A DNA stretch of 64,000 bases. Origin: JAICMB01 sp035295125 (GTDB taxonomy: Bacteria; Acidobacteriota; Terriglobia; Bryobacterales; Bryobacteraceae). Of this stretch, positions 37,108-46,327 are shown piece by piece; position 1 is the stretch's first letter, and every line of letters starts with the position of its first letter. The position numbers and the translations under genes are program-made. Under the pieces are notes generated by a model. That model was not told the origin of the DNA and did no database searches. It saw only the letters and a program-made list of their open reading frames with translations. Location: positions 95,800-159,799 of the forward strand of contig DATGJP010000055.1 in the NCBI GenBank assembly GCA_035295125.1. Reading direction: 5' to 3'.

Positions 37108-37880
37108 ATCACTACAGCTTCACCAGCAGCGCGATAATCAGGCGGTTCTCCCGCTTGCGGAGATCGGGGTACCAGCCCGGAACGACCCGAGAAATACGGA
37201 ACATTCGAGGCGCGATGCGTATACTCGAAGCGCCAGGTGACGAACTGGCTAGGCATAAAGTCGAAGGTCGCCTGGGCATCCCAGGCTTTGAACGAATCGC
37301 CGGGATTCTGAGTGAAGTAAGGAGTTCCGGTCGCGGCGGTCGCGCCGTCGATGGGCGGGAGCAGAACCAGGTAGCGCCCCGGACTATTCATGGCGCCGCC
37401 CCCGATGGTTACCGCGAACATGTCTTTGTGGAACCACAGGCGGTTGTAGAACATGAAGCCGAGGAAGTTTTGAGCGGGACCCTTTTTGCCTCCCGCGTAC
37501 GTCACGCCTCCGCCGTTTTCACAGCCGGCATCGAGGGTAAGCGAGAAGGCCGCTTTATCCATGAAACTTGCCGGGACATCATAGTACTTGACCTGGATGC
37601 TGTCATCGGTATGCCAACGCGTGCGATGCAGACCGATCGTATCCTGGCCAACGCCGTATTGGTGACCTACGAATGAGAACCAGGACGTCGGACGATAGAG
37701 GATCTGCGCACCGACCCAGGGCCGGCCGTTGAATTTTCCGTAAGACTGCCAGCCGTTGATCGCCAGGGTTCGATCTTCAGCGTTAAAGAACCAAGGCGTG
37801 TTCGAGGAAACGTAGGAAGGCTGGTAGGTTCAGTTATCGAAGTTGTAGTAGCTGAACAGACCGACATAGGACATAAAAAG
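37104..37880 (-). pseudogene. Outer-membrane porin remnant (3' part, in-frame TGA)
   Basis: Continuous beta-barrel coding, SYVGLFSYYNFDN, stop, TYQPSYVSSNTPWFFN, FNGRPWVGAQILYRPTSWFS, then GPAQNFLGFMFYNRLWF, FEYTHRASNVPYFSGR. A TGA at 37830-37832 interrupts what was presumably TGG. There is no 5' part: sequence fuses at about 37875-37882 to the Usp-like fragment. It resembles the putative beta-barrel porins often next to acidobacterial kdp loci. Nonfunctional. Confidence 0.75.
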
Positions 37881-38004
37881 AGGGGACGATTTGCGGAACC
37901 TTGAGGGTGACCATCGCATTGAGATCGCTCGCCAGGGCTGCAGCTTGTTTAAGCGCTGACAAGGTCGCCGATTCTGTCGTGAATACTACTGCGATTGGCC
38001 GCAT
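37881..38004 (-). pseudogene. Truncated universal-stress-like protein gene
   Basis: From ATG at 38004 reads RPIAVVFTTESATLSALKQA then ASDLNAMVTLKVPQIVP, like the first strand-helix-strand of a Usp domain, then joins the porin remnant out of register. About 41 codons survive. The break point is at the IVP codons (37882-37890). Probably the trace of a deletion fusing two genes. Confidence 0.65.
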
Positions 38005-38144
38005 GGCGCCGATTGACAATCGGCCCGTGGGCTGACAGCATGCATCACGTTGCGATTGGATTCGGTTCACGATTTCAAGTCTAGGCGTGGGTGCCTGAAG
38101 GAGTAATAGAAAAGGCGTGAAGGTTTCTTGAAGACTGTAACTCG

Positions 38145-38840
38145 TTACACAGACTCGGGTTGGCCGTTGAAGCGATAGCCAACCCACGGTTCCGTGGTGA
38201 TGTAGTGGGGGCTTTCGGGATTAAGCTCGATCTTCTTGCGCAGGTTCTTAATGAACACGCGCAGATAGTCGACCTGCTCGCCATAGTCGGGCCCCCACAC
38301 AGCCTGCAGTAACTCTCGATGGGGCACCGCTTCGTTAGCGTGCTGGATGAGATAGCGAAGCAGGTCGAGTTCTTTCGGAGTGAGATGAGAAGTGCTGGTG
38401 CCGTTGTTCACGGTACGGGCTCCGAAGTCAATGACAGCGTCGCCGACTTTCAGCCGCGCGGGGCCACTTTGTGCCGGGAGACGGCGCATTGCCGCGCGGA
38501 TCCGCGCTTGAAGCTCAGGCATTCCGAACGGCTTGGTGACGAAGTCGTCGGCGCCTGCGTCGAGGGCTTCAACCTTGTCATTTTCGGTGTTGCGGACGGT
38601 GAGAACAATGATGGCTGCCTGCGAATCGGCTCGGATTGCGCGGCAGGCTTCGAGGCCACCCATTCCCGGCATGTTCATGTCGAGCAGAATCAGATCCGGG
38701 CGGAAATCGCGAATGCGGTCGAGGGCCTCTTCGCCGCTCTTGGCGTCGGCAATCTCGTAGCCGGCGACGGTTAAGGTGGAGCGCATGATGCGCCGGATTT
38801 GCGGCTCATCGTCAACCACGAGAATACGTCCGGAACTCAT
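38145..38840 (-). CDS. kdpE: KdpE-like OmpR-family response regulator
   Basis: 231 residues. Receiver: LVVDDEP, Asp54 in LILLDMNMPGMGG, TKPFGMPELQ. Winged helix: LTPKELDLLRYLIQHANE, AVWGPDYGEQVDYLRVFIKN, with the YITTEPWVGYRF ending of KdpE. KdpE controls the Kdp potassium ATPase in relatives; no kdpFABC is in the window. ATGA overlap with the sensor gene (38837-38840). Confidence 0.82.
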   Translation of the reverse strand: MSSGRILVVDDEPQIRRIMRSTLTVAGYEIADAKSGEEALDRIRDFRPDLILLDMNMPGMGGLEACRAIRADSQAAIIVLTVRNTENDKVEALDAGADDFVTKPFGMPELQARIRAAMRRLPAQSGPARLKVGDAVIDFGARTVNNGTSTSHLTPKELDLLRYLIQHANEAVPHRELLQAVWGPDYGEQVDYLRVFIKNLRKKIELNPESPHYITTEPWVGYRFNGQPESV

Positions 38841-40279
38841 ACGTTTGCTGTCTCTTCGATGAGCGGCAGCGTCATTTCGAATGTTGTTTCGCCGGGCTGG
38901 CTGGTCACGCTGAGGCGGCCCTGGTGGGCGCGCGCGACGCTTTGCACGATGCTAAGGCCGAGCCCGGATCCCGGGATGCGGTTTTTGACGGACGGGCTGC
39001 GATAAAACTTCTCAAACACGCGATGCTGCTCTTCCGGGGGAATGCCCCTACCGCGGTCGCTCACGCTGATATGAACACCGCCAGCATCGTGGCTGAGCCG
39101 GATGGTCACAGGTGTTCCGGGCGGTGAGTACTTGATGGCGTTGTCCAGAAGTTGCTTGATGGCGAGTCTGATCAGTCGCCGGTCTACGGCTGCAGGCGGC
39201 ATCTGCTCCTGACAATCGAATAATACCGCACGGTCGTCGAGGGCGTTCTGCATTGAGGCGGCGATTTGGTGTACGAGCTCGTCGAGGTCGGATATTTCGC
39301 GATCCACTCGCATCTGGCCGGTGTCGAGGCGGCCGACTTCAATTGCTTCGTCGACCAGCTCGCGCAGGCGGTCGGCTTCCTCGTCGGCCACTTTGAGGAG
39401 TTCGCCGCCGTTGGTGGCGTAGGCGCCGGGCGACGAGAGCAGAGCGGTGGTAGCGGCTTTGATGGAGGTAAGCGGGGTCTTGAACTCGTGAGCAATGGCA
39501 TCCACCAGCGTAGTGCGGAGCTGTTCACTCTGCCGCGCGGCTTCCGCCTGCGCCGCCAATTCCTGGGCGCGTGCGCGTTCCAGCCCTATGGCTACGAGGT
39601 TGGCAATGCCCTGGAGCACGGAATCCGGCAACTGGTCTCCACGCAGCGCGAGGCTGCCGATCGGCTCGGCTCCGAGACGAACCGCGATGATGATTTCGCG
39701 TCGATCGGGATCGGAGTAGGTTATACCCCGGAGAGCGGCTTCCCTCATGTGATCTTCGATTCCCTCGATGTCGGACGGCCCTCCGCGATAGAACTTGTTC
39801 GACGGACGTTCGTATAGCATGACGGCGTTGAAACCGAACACCTCGGCAAGCGTGCGGGCAAGCTGTTTCGGCAAAGATTCGTTTGTATCCCAGAGAAGTA
39901 CGTTCCGGCTGAAGGTATAGAGCCGTTCGAGGTCTTGCTGGCGATCGACTGCTTCCCGCGTTCGGCGGCGTGCGACTTCGGAAAGGCGGCTGGCGATGAG
40001 CGACGTGGCCAGGAACGCGAAAAGCGCGACCCAGTTCTGGGGGTCGGCAATAGTCAGACGGCCGACCGGGGGAAGGAAGAAGAAGTTGAAACAGAGAGTA
40101 GCGAAAAGAGCTGCGGCGACGGATTCTATGAGTCCCCAGGTACTGGCGACCACAAGGACGTCGAGGAGATAGGCAAACCCGACAGTAGTGGCGTTCAGCG
40201 AGATGACTTTGTAACCGGCAAAGGTCACCGCGCCGACGCTCGCAATGGCGAGTGTTAAGCGAACGATCAGGAATCGCAC
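38837..40279 (-). CDS. KdpD-like sensor histidine kinase (N-terminal KdpD/Usp part absent)
   Basis: 480 residues against about 890 in KdpD. Four membrane helices of DUF4118 (RLTLAIASVGAVTFAGY, LIESVAAALFATLCFNFFFL, WVALFAFLATSLIASRL), then GAF, HisKA with His264 in VDAIAHEFKTPLTS, and HATPase (DNAIKYSPPGTP, GRGIPPEEQ, GSGLGLSIV). The KdpD N-terminal regulatory domain that binds c-di-AMP is missing, so potassium control by that route is unlikely. Confidence 0.85.
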   Translation of the reverse strand: MRFLIVRLTLAIASVGAVTFAGYKVISLNATTVGFAYLLDVLVVASTWGLIESVAAALFATLCFNFFFLPPVGRLTIADPQNWVALFAFLATSLIASRLSEVARRRTREAVDRQQDLERLYTFSRNVLLWDTNESLPKQLARTLAEVFGFNAVMLYERPSNKFYRGGPSDIEGIEDHMREAALRGITYSDPDRREIIIAVRLGAEPIGSLALRGDQLPDSVLQGIANLVAIGLERARAQELAAQAEAARQSEQLRTTLVDAIAHEFKTPLTSIKAATTALLSSPGAYATNGGELLKVADEEADRLRELVDEAIEVGRLDTGQMRVDREISDLDELVHQIAASMQNALDDRAVLFDCQEQMPPAAVDRRLIRLAIKQLLDNAIKYSPPGTPVTIRLSHDAGGVHISVSDRGRGIPPEEQHRVFEKFYRSPSVKNRIPGSGLGLSIVQSVARAHQGRLSVTSQPGETTFEMTLPLIEETANV

Positions 40280-40343
40280 GGACTCCGAGCCCCGATTCCG
40301 ATTCTAGATCAACTACCGCCTGAGAGCGGGTGTGTCGGGCGGT

Positions 40344-40369
40344 GATAATATACCTATGGGGTACCCATA
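40344..40369 (+). promoter_or_regulatory. GATAAT box and TATGGG/CCCATA inverted repeat upstream of ADOP
   Basis: GATAAT (40344-40349) is a -10 candidate. TATGGG-N3-CCCATA (40355-40369) lies around the predicted transcription start, 6 bp before the ATG, and may be an operator. Confidence 0.4.
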
Positions 40370-40375
40370 CAAGCG

Positions 40376-43024
40376 ATGAGAACCTTACGGAGCTGGTTTA
40401 TCAGGCTGGGCGGGTTGTTCGGCAAGCGGCGGCGGGAGGCAGAGATATCCGAGGAGATTCGCAGCCATATTGAGATGGAGATCGCCGATGGCATTCGCGC
40501 CGGAATGTCCCCAGAGCAGGCGAGGCGCGCGGCATTAATACGGCTTGGCAGCGTGGAGAGCCTGAAAGAACTGCAACGCACGCGGAGCACGGTGCCGTTT
40601 CTGGAGCACCTCGTACAGGATCTGCGCTTCGCAGCCCGGCAGTTGCGAAAGAGCCCGGTATTTGCCGGGACCGCGATAGCCGTTCTGGCGCTGGGTATTT
40701 GCGCCAGCATCGCAATTTTTGCTTTTGTGGACGCGGCGTTAATCAAGCCTCTGCCGTATCCGAATCCGGCGAGTCTGATGTTGGTGACGGAAACGAACCG
40801 GTTGTTCTCGCTCGCGAATCTTTCCTATCCCGATTATGCGGACTGGAGGCGTTTCAACACGGCATTCACTTCGCTGGATGTGTTTACCGGCGGCGGTTAT
40901 CTCGTCACCACCGCGACAGGCGCTGAACCGGTAAGGGCAGGCAGGGTCAGCGGAAGTTTCTTCGAAACTCTGCGCGTGAAACCGCTGCTCGGAGGCGGCT
41001 TCGTTCCGGGCGAGGAGACTCAGGGAGGGTCTCGCAAGCTGGTTTTGAGCTATGCCGGGTGGCAGAAGCATTTCGGAGGCGGCTACGATGTGCTGGGCAA
41101 AACCCTCGCCTTGAGCGGTCAGGATTACGCGGTCGTAGGCGTTTTGCCGGCGAAGTTCCAGTTCGGGCCGCTCGGCTCGCCGGAATTCTGGACGCTGGTC
41201 GACATCAAGGACGCGTGTGCCGTCCGCAGGAGCTGCCACAATCTGGACGGCATCGGACGGCTCAAGCCTGGCGTGACCATCGCCGCTGCACTGGCCAACC
41301 TGTCAGCGATCGCCCGTCAACTCGAAAGTCAGTACCCTGATTCGAATCGGGAGCGCGGCGCGGGCGTTCTGCCTCTGGCCGATGTGATGACCGGCACAAT
41401 TCGTCCAGTGTTGATGCTGGTTATGGCAGGTGCCGGGCTGCTGCTGCTGATTGCCTGCGTGAATGTCGCGAGCCTGGTGCTGGCGCGGTCGGAGGGGCGT
41501 AAACGAGAAATGGCCGTCCGCCGTGCGTTGGGCGCCTCGCTTGGCCGGCTGGGTAGTCAATTCGTGAGTGAAAGCGCCGTTCTGGTGCTCGGCGCGGGCT
41601 CGTTAGGGCTGCTGGGGGCGAATGTGGCGATACGGGCGCTCAAGGCCCTGATTCCGGCGGACATGCTGCCGGGGATGCCGTTTCTTGACGATCTGGGCCT
41701 CAACGGGCGTGTGCTGGCGGCCGCCGGTGCGATTGCCGTTGCAGCCATCGTGCTGTTCTCTGCAGCTCCGCTGCTGCACCTTGCACTGTCCAAAACACGA
41801 GAGGGCCTGGCCGAGGGAAGCCGCGGCTCGTCGGGCAATACGTGGCGGCGTCTCGGCTCGCGATTGGTAGTGGTGGAACTGGCGGTCGCGATGGTGCTGC
41901 TGGTGGGCGCGGGCCTGTTCGGCAAGAGCCTGTATCGGCTGTTGCACGTGCCCTTGGGATTCCAGCCGGATCACCTGGCGATGGTCGATTTCGGCGCGCC
42001 GGACGTGCGTTATGCGAGCGTCGCGCAACGCGGGGCGCTAGGCCAGGAGATTGTCCGCAAAGTCGAGAGCCTGCCGGGCATCGAATCGGCGGCGCTGACG
42101 ACGTTGTCGCCGGTCACCTTCAATGGCAATACGGACTGGATCCGTTTCGTGGGAAAGCCGTACGACGGCAAACATATTGAGGTCAACGAACGAGATGTCA
42201 GCGCGGACTTCTTCAAAACGATCGGAGCCAAGCTGCTCCGAGGCCGCTATTTCGATGAGGCGGACGACGCGACAAAGCGGAGGGTCGTCATCATCAACCA
42301 GACGTTGGCCAAGAAGTATTTCCCCGGAGAAGATCCTGTGGGACAACAGATCGGCGATACCGCCCTATCGCCCAAGTCGATCAGCACGATTGTCGGGGTG
42401 ATTGATGACATCCGCGATGGGTCGCTGGATGCCGAGATCTGGCCGTCGGAGTATCACCCCTTTAACCAGGACCCGAGCGGTTATTTCACGCTGATCGCCC
42501 GGACGCACCAGAAGCCGGAAGCGGTACTGGCAGCGATCGCGCCTGCGGTTCACCAGGTACATCCCGACATCGGGGCAAGGAACGAGACGACGATGGAGTC
42601 GCTTATTAACAACTCGTCGTCAGCTTACCTGCATCGTTCGTCGGCATGGCTGGTGGCGGGGTTCGCCGTCACGGCGCTGCTGCTCGGAATTGTGGGCCTT
42701 TATGGCGTCATTGCATATTCGGTGAGCCAGAGAACGCGCGAGATTGGGCTGCGGATGGCGCTCGGTGCGCGGCACAGTTCGGTGTACGGAATGGTTTTGC
42801 GGGAGGCGGGTTGGCTGGCGGCGGCAGGGATCGGTTTCGGCGCGCTAGCCGCCGTTGCCGCTGCCGTGCTGGCGCGCAAAATGCTATTCGGCGTGAGTTC
42901 GTGGGACTTTGAGACGCTTCTGTCCGTGGCTGCTGTCCTGGGGCTAGCGGCGGTGGTCGCCAGCTTCGTGCCGGCACGGCGTGCAGCCTCGGTAAATCCA
43001 GTTGAGGCGCTGCGCTCGGAGTAG
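40376..43024 (+). CDS. ADOP-family ABC permease with permease-prefix domain
   Basis: 882 residues. N-terminal 80-residue helical prefix (KRRREAEISEEIRSHIEMEI, AGMSPEQARRAALIRLGSVE) precedes the duplicated FtsX/MacB core. Signatures EGRKREMAVRRALGASLGRL and QRTREIGLRMALGARHSSVY. No ATPase or PadR nearby. Third ADOP in the window, each with a different N-terminus. Monocistronic; a DinB-pentapeptide gene follows by 18 bp. Confidence 0.9.
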   Translation: MRTLRSWFIRLGGLFGKRRREAEISEEIRSHIEMEIADGIRAGMSPEQARRAALIRLGSVESLKELQRTRSTVPFLEHLVQDLRFAARQLRKSPVFAGTAIAVLALGICASIAIFAFVDAALIKPLPYPNPASLMLVTETNRLFSLANLSYPDYADWRRFNTAFTSLDVFTGGGYLVTTATGAEPVRAGRVSGSFFETLRVKPLLGGGFVPGEETQGGSRKLVLSYAGWQKHFGGGYDVLGKTLALSGQDYAVVGVLPAKFQFGPLGSPEFWTLVDIKDACAVRRSCHNLDGIGRLKPGVTIAAALANLSAIARQLESQYPDSNRERGAGVLPLADVMTGTIRPVLMLVMAGAGLLLLIACVNVASLVLARSEGRKREMAVRRALGASLGRLGSQFVSESAVLVLGAGSLGLLGANVAIRALKALIPADMLPGMPFLDDLGLNGRVLAAAGAIAVAAIVLFSAAPLLHLALSKTREGLAEGSRGSSGNTWRRLGSRLVVVELAVAMVLLVGAGLFGKSLYRLLHVPLGFQPDHLAMVDFGAPDVRYASVAQRGALGQEIVRKVESLPGIESAALTTLSPVTFNGNTDWIRFVGKPYDGKHIEVNERDVSADFFKTIGAKLLRGRYFDEADDATKRRVVIINQTLAKKYFPGEDPVGQQIGDTALSPKSISTIVGVIDDIRDGSLDAEIWPSEYHPFNQDPSGYFTLIARTHQKPEAVLAAIAPAVHQVHPDIGARNETTMESLINNSSSAYLHRSSAWLVAGFAVTALLLGIVGLYGVIAYSVSQRTREIGLRMALGARHSSVYGMVLREAGWLAAAGIGFGALAAVAAAVLARKMLFGVSSWDFETLLSVAAVLGLAAVVASFVPARRAASVNPVEALRSE

Positions 43025-43042
43025 CGTTCTACACTGGATTCT

Positions 43043-44209
43043 ATGCGCCTTGCCGGAATCCTGGAAGCCGGTCGCCAGGATTTCATGGAAGCGACGAGCG
43101 GTATTTCGACAAAGATGAGCACCGGCAGGGCGGCGCCAGGGAACTGGTCGGTGCTCGAGTGCATCGAACACGTAGTCATTGTCGAGACACGCTATTTAGA
43201 CTGGATCGCGAGCGGACCAGCGATAACACCGCGGCGCGATACCGAGCGGGAGCTTAAGCTATTTACGATTGTCCGTAGCCGCCTGACGAAGGTCGAGGCA
43301 CCAGAGTCCATCCGGCCCTATGGGCGTTTCGACTCGATCGCCGATGCGCTAGCTGAATTCAGCGCTGTGCGCAGCCGCAGCATTCGGGTGGTCGAGGAAC
43401 TGGGCGAGTCGCTTTACTCGATAGGCGTGAAACATCCACGCTTCGGGAACCTCAACGGCGGCGAGGCGGTCCAGTTGATCGACGCTCACGCCCGCCGGCA
43501 TGCTGACCAGATCCGTGAAATTCGCGAGGCGTTGACTAGCGAATCGGGAAATTCCATGAAACCAGTCAAAGCGAAAAAGGCGGCAGGTTTCCACCGCGAT
43601 GCGCCGGACCTGCCGAAAGAGTTCGATTCGTTAGGGGATGACAAATTACCGGCCGAAATTGAGACAACCCACCTTGCGGACCTGAACGCGGCCGAACTTC
43701 GACTCGAAACGTTTCGGGTGGAGGGGTCGATTCTCGAGCGCGTTCAGTTCGCCGGTGGGGAGTTTGGGTCAGTTGCGTGGAAGGATGTCCGCTTAGTGGG
43801 CTGCGATCTTGCGAATATTCGCGCGCATCGTATGACGTTACTGAGGGTCGAATTAGTCGACTGCCGGCTTACCGGTTTTCACGCGACGGCTCTGGAGTGG
43901 CAGGACGTACTGATCACGAACGGCGACATGCGATATGTGCAGTTGCAGAGCGGCAAGTTCCGCAATTGCGAGTTCGACGGGTGTAACTGCGAGGAAGCGG
44001 ATTTGCACGAGGCGGATCTGAGCGGATGTGTGGTCCGGGGATGCAACCTGGCGCATGCGGACTTGTGCGGCACGAATTTACAGAACACCGACCTCCGTAA
44101 ATCCGAAGTGGAAGGCATGGTGGTTGGGATGGGCGATCTGCGAGGCGCAATTGTCGAGCCGGCACAGGCGATGATTTTGGCCCGAGTGCTCGGGCTTCAG
44201 ATCAAATAG
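43043..44209 (+). CDS. DinB-like/pentapeptide-repeat fusion protein
   Basis: 388 residues. Residues 1-165 form a DinB-like bundle (APGNWSVLECIEHVVIVETR, LIDAHARRHADQIREI). Residues 200-388 hold pentapeptide repeats with A(D/N)Lxx units: CNCEEADLHEADLSGCVVRG, CNLAHADLCGTNLQNTDLRK, preceded by less regular units. An internal Met near 172 could begin a separate protein, but the frame is continuous with no ribosome site. No known function for this combination. Confidence 0.75.
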   Translation: MRLAGILEAGRQDFMEATSGISTKMSTGRAAPGNWSVLECIEHVVIVETRYLDWIASGPAITPRRDTERELKLFTIVRSRLTKVEAPESIRPYGRFDSIADALAEFSAVRSRSIRVVEELGESLYSIGVKHPRFGNLNGGEAVQLIDAHARRHADQIREIREALTSESGNSMKPVKAKKAAGFHRDAPDLPKEFDSLGDDKLPAEIETTHLADLNAAELRLETFRVEGSILERVQFAGGEFGSVAWKDVRLVGCDLANIRAHRMTLLRVELVDCRLTGFHATALEWQDVLITNGDMRYVQLQSGKFRNCEFDGCNCEEADLHEADLSGCVVRGCNLAHADLCGTNLQNTDLRKSEVEGMVVGMGDLRGAIVEPAQAMILARVLGLQIK

Positions 44210-44272
44210 GAGCTACCCGTTCACGCTTTGTGTTACCTTGGCAGATCATTTTTTTGGGGGCAACAAAGGGAA

Positions 44273-46318
44273 ATGAGCGGTAAGGGAATCGCGGTAGGAA
44301 TATTCTTCTTCGCGTGTTCGTTGCCAGTGGTCTTGGGTCAAGAGCAGCAGAGTCGTTCCAATATCCTCTTCGTGATCCTCGACGACGTGGGGATCGATCA
44401 ACTCCACAGCTTCGGGTATGGCGGCACGCAACCACCTCCAACTCCTGTCATCGACGCGGTGGCTCAAGCCGGTCTCCGATTCCGGAATGTGTGGGCAATG
44501 CCCGAATGCTCGCCAAGCCGGGCGATGTTCTTCGAGGGACGCTACCCGTTCCGGACGAATGTGCTCAATGCCATTGTTCCAGGTGATCTGGCCAACTCGC
44601 AGGTGTCGCCGTTTGAAACGACAACCCCGAAAGTCCTGAAACGAGCACAGTACCGTAACGCGCTCATTGGCAAGTTTCACCTGACGGGCGAGAACAACCC
44701 GTTTGGCGATTCCGCACCTCTTGCACTCGGCTGGGATTACTATTTCGGATACAACGACCCCGACCCGCCGTCGATCGACACAACCGCGGGCGGCGTAGCG
44801 GCCCAGGGCACCTACTCTTGCGGATTCATTCCGGGCACGGACGCAGGGGCGTGCTACATGGCCGATCAGACCTGCCAGGCAATCGCGCCCGACGCTAACG
44901 CGCCCGTACCTGGACGCAGTTGCCTTGAGAAAGGCGGTATTTTCGTCCCGGGCGCCAGTTGCCAGGCGACACCGCCCGCGAATTTGAACTTCACGAGTCT
45001 GAACGCGTACTATGTTTGGCCAATAACGATTGGCAGCGATGGACACGCCGAACGCGTGGCGTCGACGGATCCGCGGGCACGGAAGTACAGCCCCAGTTCG
45101 ATTACCGATGAAGCCATCCGCTGGATCAACTCGCTGCCTTCGCACCAGCCCTGGATGGCCACCATCGCATATCCCAGCATTCACACGCCGTATCAACAAG
45201 CGCCCACGGGTCTGTTGCCGGCCGGTTCTACCGATCTGACCAGCGTGGCATGCAACAACCTCGCTAACGCCGGACCCATTGGCGACCAGATGCTATCGGC
45301 AGTGGATACGGAACTCGGAAGACTTCTGGTGGGTGTGGGGCTTGCGAGTTACGATTCACAAGGTCATGTGATGTACGATCCAAGTGCCGCCAACACGATG
45401 GTGGTGGTAATCGGAGACAACGGCACCTACGCGCCAAGCGTGAAGCAGCCGTTCGATCCGAGCCGGTCGAAGGGGAGCACCTTCCAAACGGGAGTCTGGG
45501 TACCTTTAATCGTTGCGGGATCGCTGGTTCAGGCGCCCAATCGCGATGTCACGAACATGGTCAATATCGCCGACCTGTACCAGTTCTTCGGCGAGCTCGC
45601 CGGACTCGACGTGCACAGGATCGCTCCGCGCTCCCGGATTATCGATTCCGCGTCGATGATGCCTTATCTGACGAATCCTGCACAGCCCAGCATTCGAACC
45701 TATAACTTCACGCAGACCGGCAATAACATCCGCGCCGCAACGCCCGCCGGCATGTGCATCCTGGGGAGTCAATGCACGAACCTGGTGACCACCGCCAGCC
45801 TTTGCTCGGACAATGGGGGCACGTGGATTCCGGGCGTGACGTCGTGCTGTGCGGCCATGCAGGCCACGGGAAAACCGCTTCAGGTTGCGGTCGATCTGCA
45901 GAACGCCATACGCAACGACACTTATAAGCTGGTGGAAACGCATCAGCCGAATTGCACTACCGGTCAGGAAGATGTGCTTTACAGCTTCTATGAAATCGAC
46001 GAGGCGGCGCCCTCGCCGAAGCTGGACCGGGCCAATCTGAATTTGTTGACGTCGCCGTCTTTGCCGGCACAGGGCCTTACCGACGACCAGCTCTCCAACT
46101 TCAACGCGCTGCTGAGTACGATGCAGGATCTGTTGCAGAGCGAGGTGGCGTGCCCTGGCGACGGCAACGGCGATCATGTGGTGGACTTTCTGGATCTGGC
46201 TAATTGGGTGAGATTTCACAATCGCGGATCGAGCTGGTACGACTTTAATTTCGATGGTTCAACGGACCAGAGCGATTTGCAGGTGATCCTGGACAACCTG
46301 GGCAAGCGCTGCCGCTGA
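44273..46318 (+). CDS. Secreted sulfatase with C-terminal dockerin-like domain
   Basis: 681 residues; AAAGGG precedes ATG; signal peptide (GIAVGIFFFACSLPVVLG). Sulfatase fold: LFVILDDVGID and the formylglycine site Cys79 in CSPSR, then GKFHLTGENN, VIGDNGTY. Two Cys-rich inserts repeat CLEKGGIFVPGASC and LCSDNGGTWIPGVTSC. C-terminus (about 626-681) has two EF-hand-like loops, GDGNGDHVVDFLDLANW and DFNFDGSTDQSDLQ, as in type I dockerins. The next gene encodes the enzyme that activates Cys79. Confidence 0.87.
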   Translation: MSGKGIAVGIFFFACSLPVVLGQEQQSRSNILFVILDDVGIDQLHSFGYGGTQPPPTPVIDAVAQAGLRFRNVWAMPECSPSRAMFFEGRYPFRTNVLNAIVPGDLANSQVSPFETTTPKVLKRAQYRNALIGKFHLTGENNPFGDSAPLALGWDYYFGYNDPDPPSIDTTAGGVAAQGTYSCGFIPGTDAGACYMADQTCQAIAPDANAPVPGRSCLEKGGIFVPGASCQATPPANLNFTSLNAYYVWPITIGSDGHAERVASTDPRARKYSPSSITDEAIRWINSLPSHQPWMATIAYPSIHTPYQQAPTGLLPAGSTDLTSVACNNLANAGPIGDQMLSAVDTELGRLLVGVGLASYDSQGHVMYDPSAANTMVVVIGDNGTYAPSVKQPFDPSRSKGSTFQTGVWVPLIVAGSLVQAPNRDVTNMVNIADLYQFFGELAGLDVHRIAPRSRIIDSASMMPYLTNPAQPSIRTYNFTQTGNNIRAATPAGMCILGSQCTNLVTTASLCSDNGGTWIPGVTSCCAAMQATGKPLQVAVDLQNAIRNDTYKLVETHQPNCTTGQEDVLYSFYEIDEAAPSPKLDRANLNLLTSPSLPAQGLTDDQLSNFNALLSTMQDLLQSEVACPGDGNGDHVVDFLDLANWVRFHNRGSSWYDFNFDGSTDQSDLQVILDNLGKRCR

Positions 46319-46327
46319 GGAACACCG

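Noticed and set aside
46149..46318. Cellulosome, from dockerin-like tail of the sulfatase
   Set aside because: No cohesin or scaffoldin in the window; single dockerin-like domains occur outside cellulosomes.
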